Shown here: in pieces, positions 26,053 through 33,148 of the stretch | How the letters are laid out: the number at the start of each line of letters is the position of its first letter | Position numbering within the stretch: the first letter of the stretch is position 1 | NCBI GenBank assembly: GCA_028706405.1 | Contig: JAQWBM010000027.1 | Span: 1 to 33,148 of the forward strand | Length of the DNA stretch: 33,148 nt | Origin: Eubacteriales bacterium | GTDB taxonomy: Bacteria > Bacillota > Clostridia > Peptostreptococcales > Anaerovoracaceae | Direction of reading: 5' to 3' | The notes under the pieces: generated by a model | Told to the model about the DNA's origin: nothing | Databases searched by the model: none | Seen by the model: only the letters and a program-made list of their open reading frames with translations | Translations under genes and position numbers: made by a program

Positions 26053-26081
26053 ATTATGCTATGTAAAGTGTTCTTTTACAA
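26053..26081 (-). promoter_or_regulatory. promoter of the giant-protein gene unit
   Basis: Minus strand TTGTAA (26081-26076), 17 bases, CATAAT (26058-26053). It matches sigma-A in nine of twelve positions. Start codon is about 60 bases downstream of the -10 box. Confidence 0.55.
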
Positions 26082-26209
26082 TAGAATTAATATTTTTTGG
26101 ACAGTGAGCAGCAGATTCCAGGCAATACATGTATTATTATCATCAAAAATTACCGTAATTCAACTGCTCCATGACCTTGACTAAAAAACATCAATGTGCT
26201 AATGTTGAA

Positions 26210-26238
26210 TTGACAAAATATAAACACACTTTTTATAT
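26210..26238 (+). promoter_or_regulatory. promoter of gdhA
   Basis: TTGACA (26210-26215) with a 17-base spacer to TTATAT (26233-26238); TATATC one base on is an alternative. A perfect -35 box and short leader (about 22 bases) fit a strongly expressed gene. A second, weaker pair TTGACT...TAATGT starts at 26177. Confidence 0.65.
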
Positions 26239-26266
26239 CACAAGTACAGAAAAAAGGAGAAAAAAA

Positions 26267-27613
26267 ATGGCAAGTGTCGTGCAGCAATACATAGATATTG
26301 CAAAAGAAAGAAACCCTGGCGAACCGGAATTTCATCAAACTGTAGAAGAAGTATTACATTCATTAGCACCAGTTCTAGAAAAGCATCCTGAATATGTCAA
26401 GGCCGGATTAATAGAAAGGCTAATCGAACCTGAAAGAGGGATATCTTTCAGAATATCTTGGATTGATGATGCTGGTAAGGTACAGGTTAACAGAGGTTAC
26501 AGATACCAGTTTAATAGTGCAATAGGACCTTATAAAGGCGGGCTCCGATTTGCACCAAATGTAAATCCTAGTGTTATTAAGTTCTTGGGATTTGAACAGA
26601 TTTTCAAAAACTCACTGACTGGTCTTCCTATCGGCGGAGGCAAGGGCGGTGCTGACTTCGATCCAACCGGAAAATCCGATGGAGAAATCATGAGATTCTG
26701 CCAGGCATTCATGACAGAATTATATAGACATATTGGTCCTAATACTGACGTTCCTGCAGGGGACCTTGGCGTTGGACCAAAAGAAATCGGCTACATGTTT
26801 GGTCAATACAAGAGAATCGTTGACAGATACGAAGGCGTTTTAACTGGAAAAGGTCTTTCCTACGGCGGACTTAACGGAAGAACAGAAGCAACAGGTTTCG
26901 GTATTGTATACTTTGCAAACTGCATGCTTGAAGCCAACGGCGAAAAAATAAAAGGAAAAACAGTAGCTCTGTCCGGTTTCGGTAATGTTACTTGGGGTAC
27001 TGCATTAAAGCTTCAGGAATTAGGAGCAAAGGTTATCACTATCTCCGGTCCTGACGGATATATACTTGACGAGGCTGGAATCAGCACTGATGAAAAGATT
27101 GCTTATCTTACTGAATTAAGAGGAAGCGGTAAGAATATCTGTGCACCTTATGCAGATAAATTCCCGGGAGCTAAATTCTTCCCTGGCGAAAAACCTTGGG
27201 GCGTTAAAGCAGATTTATATATTCCTTGTGCAATGCAAAATGACATTCACTTAGAACATGCTAAGCAAATAGTCGCAAATGGCGCTAAGTTCATCTGTGA
27301 GGGTGCTAACATGCCTTGTACAAATGATGCTGTTGAGTATATGATGTCAAACGGCATGATCGTAGGTCCTTCAAAGGCTGCCAATGCCGGCGGTGTTGCT
27401 TGCTCATGTATCGAAATGGGTCAAAACGCTGGTCATACAGTGTTCTCACCTGCACAGGTTCATGCACAGTTAAAGGATATCATGGTCAGCATACATGACA
27501 GCGCTGCCGCTGCTGCTAAAGAATATAATCTTGGTTACAACCTGGTAGCCGGTGCTAACATTGCGGGATTCAAGAGAATCGCTGAAGCTATGATGGCGCA
27601 GGGTGTCGTATAA
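26267..27613 (+). CDS. gdhA: glutamate dehydrogenase, hexameric clostridial type
   Basis: A 448-residue enzyme that interconverts glutamate and 2-oxoglutarate plus ammonia. Motifs: GPYKGGLRF (88-96) and PIGGGKGGADFDP (121-133) with the catalytic lysine, PAGDLGVG (163-170), and the Rossmann loop SGFGNV (235-240) in the coenzyme domain. The segment after the second coenzyme strand, ISGPDGYILDEAG, is nearly the same as in the NAD-specific Clostridium symbiosum enzyme and differs from the NADP-specific E. coli type, so NAD(H) is the more likely cofactor and glutamate fermentation the likely role. ATG 26267 has AAGGAG upstream; an in-frame ATG at 26171 lies ahead of the promoter and is rejected. 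It is the only complete plus-strand gene. Closed by a terminator at 27638. Confidence 0.96.
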   Translation: MASVVQQYIDIAKERNPGEPEFHQTVEEVLHSLAPVLEKHPEYVKAGLIERLIEPERGISFRISWIDDAGKVQVNRGYRYQFNSAIGPYKGGLRFAPNVNPSVIKFLGFEQIFKNSLTGLPIGGGKGGADFDPTGKSDGEIMRFCQAFMTELYRHIGPNTDVPAGDLGVGPKEIGYMFGQYKRIVDRYEGVLTGKGLSYGGLNGRTEATGFGIVYFANCMLEANGEKIKGKTVALSGFGNVTWGTALKLQELGAKVITISGPDGYILDEAGISTDEKIAYLTELRGSGKNICAPYADKFPGAKFFPGEKPWGVKADLYIPCAMQNDIHLEHAKQIVANGAKFICEGANMPCTNDAVEYMMSNGMIVGPSKAANAGGVACSCIEMGQNAGHTVFSPAQVHAQLKDIMVSIHDSAAAAAKEYNLGYNLVAGANIAGFKRIAEAMMAQGVV

Positions 27614-27637
27614 TCCATCCAAGTGAATAGTATTATA

Positions 27638-27690
27638 AGAGGCTTCTCCCCATAGAATTTTAAACTCTATGAGGGAGAAGCCTCTGTTTT
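27638..27690 (+). terminator. rho-independent terminator of gdhA
   Basis: AGAGGCTTCTCCC pairs with GGGAGAAGCCTCT around an AT-rich centre that adds ATAGA/TCTAT pairs; GTTTTGTT follows on the plus strand. It is 25 bases after the gdhA stop and, lying between converging genes, may also stop clpB transcripts, though the minus-strand U-run is poor. Confidence 0.88.
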
Positions 27691-27741
27691 GTTAAAGTTT
27701 TTTCAATATCCCCTGTTTAGCAAAACCTAAAACTGCTATTC

Positions 27742-30303
27742 TTAATAATCTATCGTAATCTCTTCACCGTCACGGACTTCTCCTTTAATGATCTTGGAAG
27801 CTATTTCAGTTTCTATATGCTTTTGCAGGTATCTCTTTACCGGTCTCGCACCGTAAGCCGGTGAATATGCCTCCTTGGCTATAAACCGTTTCGTTGAATC
27901 GGTAAGTTTTAAAACAATGTTCCGATCTTTCAGCTTTTCTTGTATTTGTTCAACTGAAATATCGATTATCTTAATTATCTGCTCCTCAGTCAGCGGTGAA
28001 AATATTACCACATCATCGATACGGTTTAGGAATTCCGGTCTGAAGTAACGTTTCATTTCGTTTTCGACTGATTCCTTTACATCTTCAGAAATTGTTCCAT
28101 CCTGCGAAATGTTTTCAATGAGGTATGGACTTCCGATATTGGAGGTCATGATTACAATCGTGTTTTTAAAATCCACAGTCCTTCCCTGGTTGTCAGTAAG
28201 TCTGCCGTCATCCAATAGTTGAAGTAATATATTGAAGACATCCGGATGAGCTTTCTCGATTTCATCAAACAGAATCACGCTATAGGGGCGTCTTCTTACC
28301 GCTTCTGTAAGCTGGCCGCCTTCGTCGTAGCCTACGTAACCGGGAGGTGCGCCTATCAGTCTTGAGACAGCATGCTTTTCCATATATTCAGACATATCGA
28401 TTCGTATCATATTTTTTTCAGTGTCAAACAACGCCTCAGAAAGTGCTTTGGCAAGCTCCGTCTTCCCTACTCCGGTAGGTCCAAGGAATATGAAGGATCC
28501 TATTGGCTTGTTAACAGCCTTCAACCCTGCTCTCGCTCTTAATACAGCTTCAGCTACCGCGGTCACCGCCTCATCCTGTCCAATAACCCTCTGATGCAGA
28601 ACTTCCCCCAAACGAAGCAACTTTTCCTTTTCTGCTTCCACAAGTCTGCTGACAGGGATTCCTGTCCACTTGGATACTACCTCTGCAATTTCCTCCTCTG
28701 TAACCTCTTCCTTAAGCAAGCGTTTTTCCCTTGCTTTTTCATTCAGCTCCGTATTCTCTTGCAGTTTCTTTTCCAATTCCGGCAGGGTCCCATATTTTAA
28801 CTGTGCCAGCTTTTCCAGATTGTATTTTCTCTCCGCATCCTCTATTTGAAGCTTGACATCTTCTATTTGCTGCTTCGTCGCTTTCAGTTCGGTTATGAAC
28901 TTCTTCTCATTCTCCCATTGTGCTCTCATGCCTGAGTTTTCTTCTTTAAGCTCTGACAATTCCTTTTCTATATTTTCCAGTCTTGCTTGTGACCCACTGT
29001 CAGTTTCTTTGCTTAGCGCCTGCTTTTCTATTTCCAGCTGCATGATTTTTCTTGCAATCTCATCAAGCTCTGCAGGCATACTGTCAATCTCAGTACGAAT
29101 CTTTGAAGCCGCCTCATCCATCAAATCGATGGCCTTATCGGGCAGGAAACGGTCACTTATATATCTGTCTGAAAGTGTCGCACATGCAATCAATGCATTA
29201 TCGGTGATTCTTACTCCATGATGAATTTCAAATCGTTCCTTTAAACCTCTTAAAATGGAAATTGTGTCCTCTACAGTCGGCTGATCCACCAGGATTTTCT
29301 GGAACCTTCTCTCAAGCGCAGCATCCTTCTCTATGTTTTTGCGATATTCGTCCAGCGTTGTTGCTCCGATACAATGCAGCTCTCCTCTCGCCAACTTCGG
29401 CTTCAGAAGATTTCCCGCATCCATGGAACCTTCAGCTTTTCCCGCACCTACAATATTATGAATCTCATCGATAAACAGTATGATTCTACCCTCAGATTTC
29501 TCAATTTCATTTAATACAGACTTTAATCTTTCCTCAAACTCACCTCTAAATTTTGCACCTGCGATCAGTGAACCCATATCCAATGCATAAATCGTCTTAT
29601 CCTTTAAACCTTCCGGAACATCTCCGTTCAGAATTCTTTGAGCAAGACCTTCTACCACCGCAGTTTTACCTACTCCGGGTTCTCCGATCAGTACAGGATT
29701 ATTTTTGGTTCTTCTTGATAAGATTTGTATTGTATGCCTAATTTCAGAGTCTCTGCCAATAACCGGATCAAGCTTGCCCTGTCTGGCTAAATCAACCAAA
29801 TTCCGACCATATTTATTCAGCGCATCGTAATTATCCTCCGGATTTTGACTGGTTATCCTCTGATTACCTCTAACTTTGGATAAAGATTGCAAAAATGCAT
29901 CCCTTGTAATGTTATATTTTTTTAATATCCTTGCGGAAGGTGTACTTTTTTCTTCCAGAAGCGCTAAATACAGATGCTCAACACTTACATATTCATCCTT
30001 AAAATCTGATGCGATTTTTTCCGCATTAATCAAAAGTTGATTAAAACGCCTTGTTGAGTAAATGTTTTCATTACCTCCTGATACCTTGTTAAACTTATCC
30101 ATTTCATTGCGCAATTCTTCTATGATATTCTCTGAAAAGATACCCATATTATTGATAAGCTTTGGGATCAATCCATCCTGTTGATTCATGAGCGCAAGAT
30201 GCAGGTGTTCACCTTCCAATTGCTGATGGCCTTCCTGCACCGCTATGTTTTGACAGTCCATAATAACTGACTGTGCATTTTGTGTAAATTTCTCAAAATT
30301 CAT
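27742..30303 (-). CDS. clpB: ATP-dependent disaggregase ClpB
   Basis: An 853-residue Hsp100 chaperone that, with DnaK, pulls apart aggregated proteins. Domains: Clp N-terminal repeats (1-145), first AAA module with Walker A GEPGVGKT (207-214) and Walker B ILFIDEIH (275-282), a full coiled-coil middle domain (about 400-525) which distinguishes ClpB from ClpA/C, then the second AAA module with [12 protein letters not shown] (608-619), [30 protein letters not shown] sensor region and C-terminal D2-small domain. ATG 30303 has AGGGGGTG upstream. The promoter region carries a perfect CIRCE element, implying repression by HrcA and induction on heat shock. Confidence 0.97.
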   Translation of the reverse strand: MNFEKFTQNAQSVIMDCQNIAVQEGHQQLEGEHLHLALMNQQDGLIPKLINNMGIFSENIIEELRNEMDKFNKVSGGNENIYSTRRFNQLLINAEKIASDFKDEYVSVEHLYLALLEEKSTPSARILKKYNITRDAFLQSLSKVRGNQRITSQNPEDNYDALNKYGRNLVDLARQGKLDPVIGRDSEIRHTIQILSRRTKNNPVLIGEPGVGKTAVVEGLAQRILNGDVPEGLKDKTIYALDMGSLIAGAKFRGEFEERLKSVLNEIEKSEGRIILFIDEIHNIVGAGKAEGSMDAGNLLKPKLARGELHCIGATTLDEYRKNIEKDAALERRFQKILVDQPTVEDTISILRGLKERFEIHHGVRITDNALIACATLSDRYISDRFLPDKAIDLMDEAASKIRTEIDSMPAELDEIARKIMQLEIEKQALSKETDSGSQARLENIEKELSELKEENSGMRAQWENEKKFITELKATKQQIEDVKLQIEDAERKYNLEKLAQLKYGTLPELEKKLQENTELNEKAREKRLLKEEVTEEEIAEVVSKWTGIPVSRLVEAEKEKLLRLGEVLHQRVIGQDEAVTAVAEAVLRARAGLKAVNKPIGSFIFLGPTGVGKTELAKALSEALFDTEKNMIRIDMSEYMEKHAVSRLIGAPPGYVGYDEGGQLTEAVRRRPYSVILFDEIEKAHPDVFNILLQLLDDGRLTDNQGRTVDFKNTIVIMTSNIGSPYLIENISQDGTISEDVKESVENEMKRYFRPEFLNRIDDVVIFSPLTEEQIIKIIDISVEQIQEKLKDRNIVLKLTDSTKRFIAKEAYSPAYGARPVKRYLQKHIETEIASKIIKGEVRDGEEITIDY

Positions 30304-30362
30304 ATATACACCCCCTCTTGCAGTTCAATATATATTTTCATACCTCTCAGCAACCATATATT

Positions 30363-30391
30363 ATTATATACCACTTGGTCAGCCGTTTAAA
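30363..30391 (-). promoter_or_regulatory. candidate sigma-A promoter of clpB
   Basis: Minus strand TTTAAA (30391-30386), 17 bases, TATAAT (30368-30363). The -10 is perfect and the -35 weak. The CIRCE repeat lies directly upstream of the -35 box, with about 8 bases between them. The untranslated leader would be about 55 bases. Confidence 0.6.
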
Positions 30392-30398
30392 CACAAAT

Positions 30399-30425
30399 TT
30401 AGCACTCTGAGGCATAGAGTGCTAA
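30399..30425. promoter_or_regulatory. CIRCE element (HrcA operator) upstream of clpB
   Basis: TTAGCACTC, nine bases, GAGTGCTAA: an exact match to the CIRCE consensus. The inverted repeat continues outward for eight further perfect pairs (CACAAATT and an extra A/T pair on each side), giving 17-bp arms spanning about 30391-30433. It begins 38 bases after the site-2 protease stop, so in RNA the same sequence could act as a 3' hairpin for that gene. Confidence 0.95.
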
Positions 30426-30462
30426 ATTTGTGTTTTCGTGGAGTTACAACGGGCATGAGCTA

Positions 30463-31179
30463 TTAGAAGAAAATGCCTATAACAATATTATAAATGAAAT
30501 TCACCGCCGGTACTAACACAACGCCTGTGATGTTAAAAATTAACAAAATCAGCAGAATCACAAAGCCTTTATCATAAATCTTATAATAAAATTCCTTTTC
30601 CCTGAGATTAAAGATTTCTGTTAGAATCCCAAACCCGTCTAAAGGTGGTATGGGGAGCAAATTAAATACCATTAGAACAATATTGATAGAAATAATTGCA
30701 AAAATCATTTGGATAACAATCTCACCCAAATCTGTATTCATAAAATCATACTGGAAAATAAAAAGCAGCCGCAGAATTCCTGCAAATATGATTGCCAAAA
30801 TAAAATTCACCGTAACTCCTGCTACATCTACTATCAAGCTGTCTCGCCTTATATTTTTAAAATTGTTAGGATTCACCTCTACCGGCTTCCCCCAGCCAAA
30901 GCCGATAAATATTAGCGCCAGAAAACCAAAAATGTCAATATGCGCTATAGGGTTTAATGTAACTCTTTTCTGAATCTTCGGCGTAGGGTCCCCCAATCGA
31001 ACTGCTGCGTAAGCATGAGCAAATTCATGGAAGGACAGTCCAATAAGAATCGCCGGGAAAATGATCAGTTTTCTCATGAGCCAACTCATTGGGTCACTCA
31101 TTTGACCATTCGTAATTGATTGGTAAGCCATAAACAATAAAAATACAACAGCCAAAGGGTTGTTCCGAAGTAATCTCAA
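30463..31179 (-). CDS. site-2 protease family (M50) membrane metalloprotease
   Basis: A 238-residue intramembrane zinc protease. Hydrophobic segments lie at about 8-20, 38-58, 85-97, 118-140, 155-178 and 205-238. The zinc motif HEFAH is at 51-55, within LIGLSFHEFAHAYAAVRLGDP, and the third ligand motif LPIPPLDG at 175-182, both characteristic of the short, PDZ-less S2P group. The start is TTG 31179, preceded by AAGGAG at 7 bases and overlapping the stop of the upstream ATPase gene by three bases, so the two are translationally coupled. Substrate is not known; small S2P proteins of this kind are widespread in Clostridia and often uncharacterised. Confidence 0.92.
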   Translation of the reverse strand: MRLLRNNPLAVVFLLFMAYQSITNGQMSDPMSWLMRKLIIFPAILIGLSFHEFAHAYAAVRLGDPTPKIQKRVTLNPIAHIDIFGFLALIFIGFGWGKPVEVNPNNFKNIRRDSLIVDVAGVTVNFILAIIFAGILRLLFIFQYDFMNTDLGEIVIQMIFAIISINIVLMVFNLLPIPPLDGFGILTEIFNLREKEFYYKIYDKGFVILLILLIFNITGVVLVPAVNFIYNIVIGIFF

Positions 31180-32483
31180 TCCAAATCTCCTTTTGATAAC
31201 GCAGCATTAACGGAATTTTCTTTTTCAAGCATCGTTTTTGAATGAATATAATTGATAAACTGTCTGGCGCTTCTTCCCGACCTGCCTTTTTGCCTGACAT
31301 CCCACATTAAAGCCTCTTCTATAAGGCAGCTTTCCTTCATCTCAATCCCTTCACGCTCGGCTATTCCTTTAACAATTCTAAGAAAATTTTCCTTATCCGG
31401 TGCAGAAAATGTAATTGTAAGACCAAAGCGATCTGCCAGCGACAGTCTCTCCTGCATTCCCTCCCTGCTGTGAACTTCGCCTCCGTCTTCACGATCATTC
31501 CAGGTCTCTTTGATAATGTTTCTCCTGTTAGATGTAACGTAAATCAGAACATTAGACGGCTGTGCTTCTATTCCGCCCTCAAGGATAGATTTGAATTGTT
31601 TGTATCCTGTCTCCGTCTCTTCAAATGAAAGATCATCAATATATATTATATATTTGTATCCGCGATCGGCTATGATATCTATTATTCGATAAAGATGATC
31701 AATATGGTTTTTATTCAGTGATATCATTCTTAATTTGCTATCGTGAAATTTATTAAGCAATGCTTTTACACAGGATGATTTCCCTGTACCCCTGTCTCCG
31801 TGCAGTAAAACATTATTTGCACTATATCCCCTGAGAAAAAATTCCGTATTTTCAATCAGCGCAGCTTTCTGTCTTTCATATCCGATCAACTGATAAAACG
31901 TAATCTTATCGAGGTTACTCACACCCACAAGCTTTTCATCCCATATGAAGGCCTGATACTTTTCAAAAATGCCGCAACCACGCTCTTGATAATAATCCTT
32001 AAGCATTTCCATAGTTTCTTGATCGGAATCTGATTCCATCGCATTTTTGATTTTATCGCGATAACCTGTACATGCAGGATTGTCTTGCAGCTTCATTGTA
32101 TAAACAGATGTTTCAGTATTTCCGAAAATCTCATCTATTCTATTCCAATCCAGTCTATACAGCATCTTTAGTTCTTTAATTTCCCGTAAAGCAATTTTAT
32201 AAATATTCTTGTCAACCATCTTTCCCTTCTCACTCATGAGGCTGAAGCGATTTTCACTCTCTGAGATCAGTTTACAGATATAATTCTGCCAATATGTTCC
32301 GTCAATACACGAATCGACTGACGCTTCCAATAGGCTTTCTTGAATTCTATAGTAATCTGCTTGCATATAGGATATATATTCATGATAATCAAATTCATTA
32401 AATAGCTTTGTTGCTGAATTTATGGTCTCATCTTGTCTTATATTGCCGTATAAGATAAGGATGTCCAAATTTATCTTGCTCAA
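31176..32483 (-). CDS. DUF815 family AAA+ ATPase
   Basis: A 435-residue cytosolic ATPase. The N-terminal 190 residues are helical with no motif I recognise; the C-terminal part has Walker A GDRGTGKSS (229-237), Walker B YIIYIDDLSFE (278-287), and the DUF815 features ETGYKQFKSILEGG, VLIYVTSNRRN, and SLADRFGLTITF with the arginine-finger region. The family is close to DnaA/loader-type ATPases but its role is unknown. I chose TTG 32483 because AGGGAG lies seven bases ahead; TTG 32513 lacks a site. It overlaps the site-2 protease start. Its untranslated leader, from a promoter at 32694-32722, would be about 200 bases and includes a strongly folded element. Confidence 0.88.
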   Translation of the reverse strand: MSKINLDILILYGNIRQDETINSATKLFNEFDYHEYISYMQADYYRIQESLLEASVDSCIDGTYWQNYICKLISESENRFSLMSEKGKMVDKNIYKIALREIKELKMLYRLDWNRIDEIFGNTETSVYTMKLQDNPACTGYRDKIKNAMESDSDQETMEMLKDYYQERGCGIFEKYQAFIWDEKLVGVSNLDKITFYQLIGYERQKAALIENTEFFLRGYSANNVLLHGDRGTGKSSCVKALLNKFHDSKLRMISLNKNHIDHLYRIIDIIADRGYKYIIYIDDLSFEETETGYKQFKSILEGGIEAQPSNVLIYVTSNRRNIIKETWNDREDGGEVHSREGMQERLSLADRFGLTITFSAPDKENFLRIVKGIAEREGIEMKESCLIEEALMWDVRQKGRSGRSARQFINYIHSKTMLEKENSVNAALSKGDLD

Positions 32484-32517
32484 TGCCTTGCTCCCTTCAA
32501 AATAAGAACTCAAATCG

Positions 32518-32662
32518 TTGAACGGTCGGTTTCCGGGTTTTGGCAGTTTTTTACTTTCCGGAAGCCGAAACCATAGGCGTCAGTCGGGATTGTGCGTGAA
32601 ACTGACAGCCTGTTCATTGGTAACCCGCCGCTTAAGAAGCGGGGACTGACGCCGTCGTTCAA
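32518..32662. repeat. folded 145-base element D in the leader of the DUF815 gene
   Basis: The ends are inverted copies, TTGAACG (32518-32524) and CGTTCAA (32656-32662). Inside, GGCGTCAGTC (32576-32585) pairs with GACTGACGCC (32644-32653), a perfect 10-bp stem; within it CCGCTT-AAG-AAGCGG (32628-32642) is a tight hairpin; on the other side GGTTTC (32528-32533) pairs with GAAACC (32567-32572). The block TAACCCGCCGCTTAAGAAGC resembles the cores of copies B (7184-7212) and C (6473-6502). It may be a decayed miniature mobile element, or a structured leader. Confidence 0.55.
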
Positions 32663-32693
32663 ATCTTCCCTTTTGCATGTCCCTAATTGTTTT

Positions 32694-32722
32694 ATTTTAT
32701 CACAAAATTCAATGACTTTAAA
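32694..32722 (-). promoter_or_regulatory. candidate promoter of the DUF815 ATPase gene
   Basis: Minus strand TTTAAA (32722-32717), 17 bases, TAAAAT (32699-32694). Four of six and five of six consensus bases. It lies between the divergent LysM gene and element D. Confidence 0.45.
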
Positions 32723-32764
32723 TAATATGATAGTAAAATTTGAACGAGAGGTGATTTATTAATT

Positions 32765-33148
32765 ATGGGTCAAAATAATTGTATGAGCCCTGGATTCCCG
32801 CACCCTCCAATTATCCCATCAGAGGAATATGTATGCACGGATGTATATACTGTCAGATCAGGAGATACGCTTTATTCCATTTCTCAAAAATATAACGTAT
32901 CAGTATCTATGCTCATGGAGGCTAATCGGATACTTAACCCATACAATCTGAGATATGGTCAGAGGATCTGTATCCCTGGGAAAAAATCTGATTGTATGAA
33001 ACCCGTGCAGGATCCTTGCGAACGAAAACCAGAGCCATCCCCGCAACCTGCTCCAGTCCCGCCAACAGCGCCACAACCTGCTCCAACTCCGGCGCCAGCA
33101 CCAGCACCGCAGCCAACTCCGACCCCACCACCAACGCCAACACCACCA
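32765..33148 (+). CDS. LysM-domain protein with proline-rich tail, 3' end cut off
   Basis: The first 128 codons of a protein that runs off the right edge. ATG 32765 is preceded by GAGAGGTG. After a short cysteine- and proline-containing N-terminus without a signal peptide, a single LysM repeat occupies about residues 30-77 (VYTVRSGDTLYSISQKYNV ... LRYGQRICIPG), which binds peptidoglycan or chitin-like glycans. From about residue 86 the sequence becomes a run of P, A, T and Q (about 33024 to the edge) in simple PxP repeats. Lack of a signal peptide plus LysM resembles spore coat/cortex proteins such as SafA, but the rest of the protein is not visible. It is divergent from the DUF815 gene. Confidence 0.85.
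   Translation, partial: MGQNNCMSPGFPHPPIIPSEEYVCTDVYTVRSGDTLYSISQKYNVSVSMLMEANRILNPYNLRYGQRICIPGKKSDCMKPVQDPCERKPEPSPQPAPVPPTAPQPAPTPAPAPAPQPTPTPPPTPTPP

Noticed and set aside
26171..26266. 32-codon N-terminal extension of glutamate dehydrogenase
   Set aside because: It would span the predicted promoter, and ATG 26267 has an AAGGAG site and the usual GDH start.
33020..33148. CRISPR-like or tandem repeat at the right edge
   Set aside because: The repetition comes from proline/alanine/threonine codons of the LysM protein tail; there are no repeat-spacer units.

Overview
The window looks like chromosomal DNA of a low-to-moderate GC, strictly anaerobic, probably spore-forming Firmicute of the class Clostridia. 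This rests on the strong AGGAGG-type ribosome sites, the ftsE-ftsX-M23-ctpA cluster, a NdoA-type toxin, the csaB/tagA/DUF5693 cell-wall polymer genes, a split transketolase, a CIRCE operator, and a glutamate dehydrogenase closely resembling the clostridial fermentation enzyme. I cannot name a genus. Nearly all genes are on the minus strand; gdhA and the LysM gene at the right edge are the exceptions. I saw no rRNA, tRNA, CRISPR array, prophage or complete insertion sequence.

Layout from left to right. (1) 1-5308: cell-division and wall-remodelling operon, read right to left as ftsE, ftsX, an M23 murein hydrolase with coiled coil, recJ and ctpA (cut by the window edge). (2) 5458-7009: a MinD/ParA-like protein with a degenerate P-loop under its own promoter, then a membrane-anchored PrcB-like protein bracketed by two copies of a palindromic repeat. 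(3) 7243-13112: DUF5693 membrane protein, csaB, tagA and the two transketolase subunits; secondary cell-wall polymer synthesis and S-layer anchoring. (4) 13238-15333: nnrD, a minimal MazE-like antitoxin, the NdoA/MazF toxin and a small secreted protein, closed by a terminator. (5) 15373-18750: mgtE behind an unusual leader (small ORF plus nested hairpins), then a solitary ilvD with a very good sigma-A promoter. (6) 18974-25993: a three-gene unit with one 1619-residue protein joining HD hydrolase, helical repeats, NadD-type nucleotidyltransferase, GNAT-like and phosphoribosyltransferase-like regions, followed by a lactate/malate dehydrogenase-like protein and an iron-sulfur flavoprotein-like protein. 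(7) 26267-27613: gdhA, divergent from unit 6. (8) 27742-32483: a DUF815 AAA ATPase, a site-2 protease and clpB with CIRCE. (9) 32765-33148: start of a LysM protein with a proline-rich tail.

The best candidate for an undescribed system is region 6. Its domain set (phosphoribosyl transfer, nucleotidyl transfer, HD phosphohydrolysis) covers making and breaking a mono- or dinucleotide cofactor, and its two partners look like nicotinamide- and flavin-dependent oxidoreductases. Second in interest are the mgtE leader, the antitoxin without a DNA-binding domain, and the palindromic repeat family. Domain calls come from motif reading only; no database search was run.
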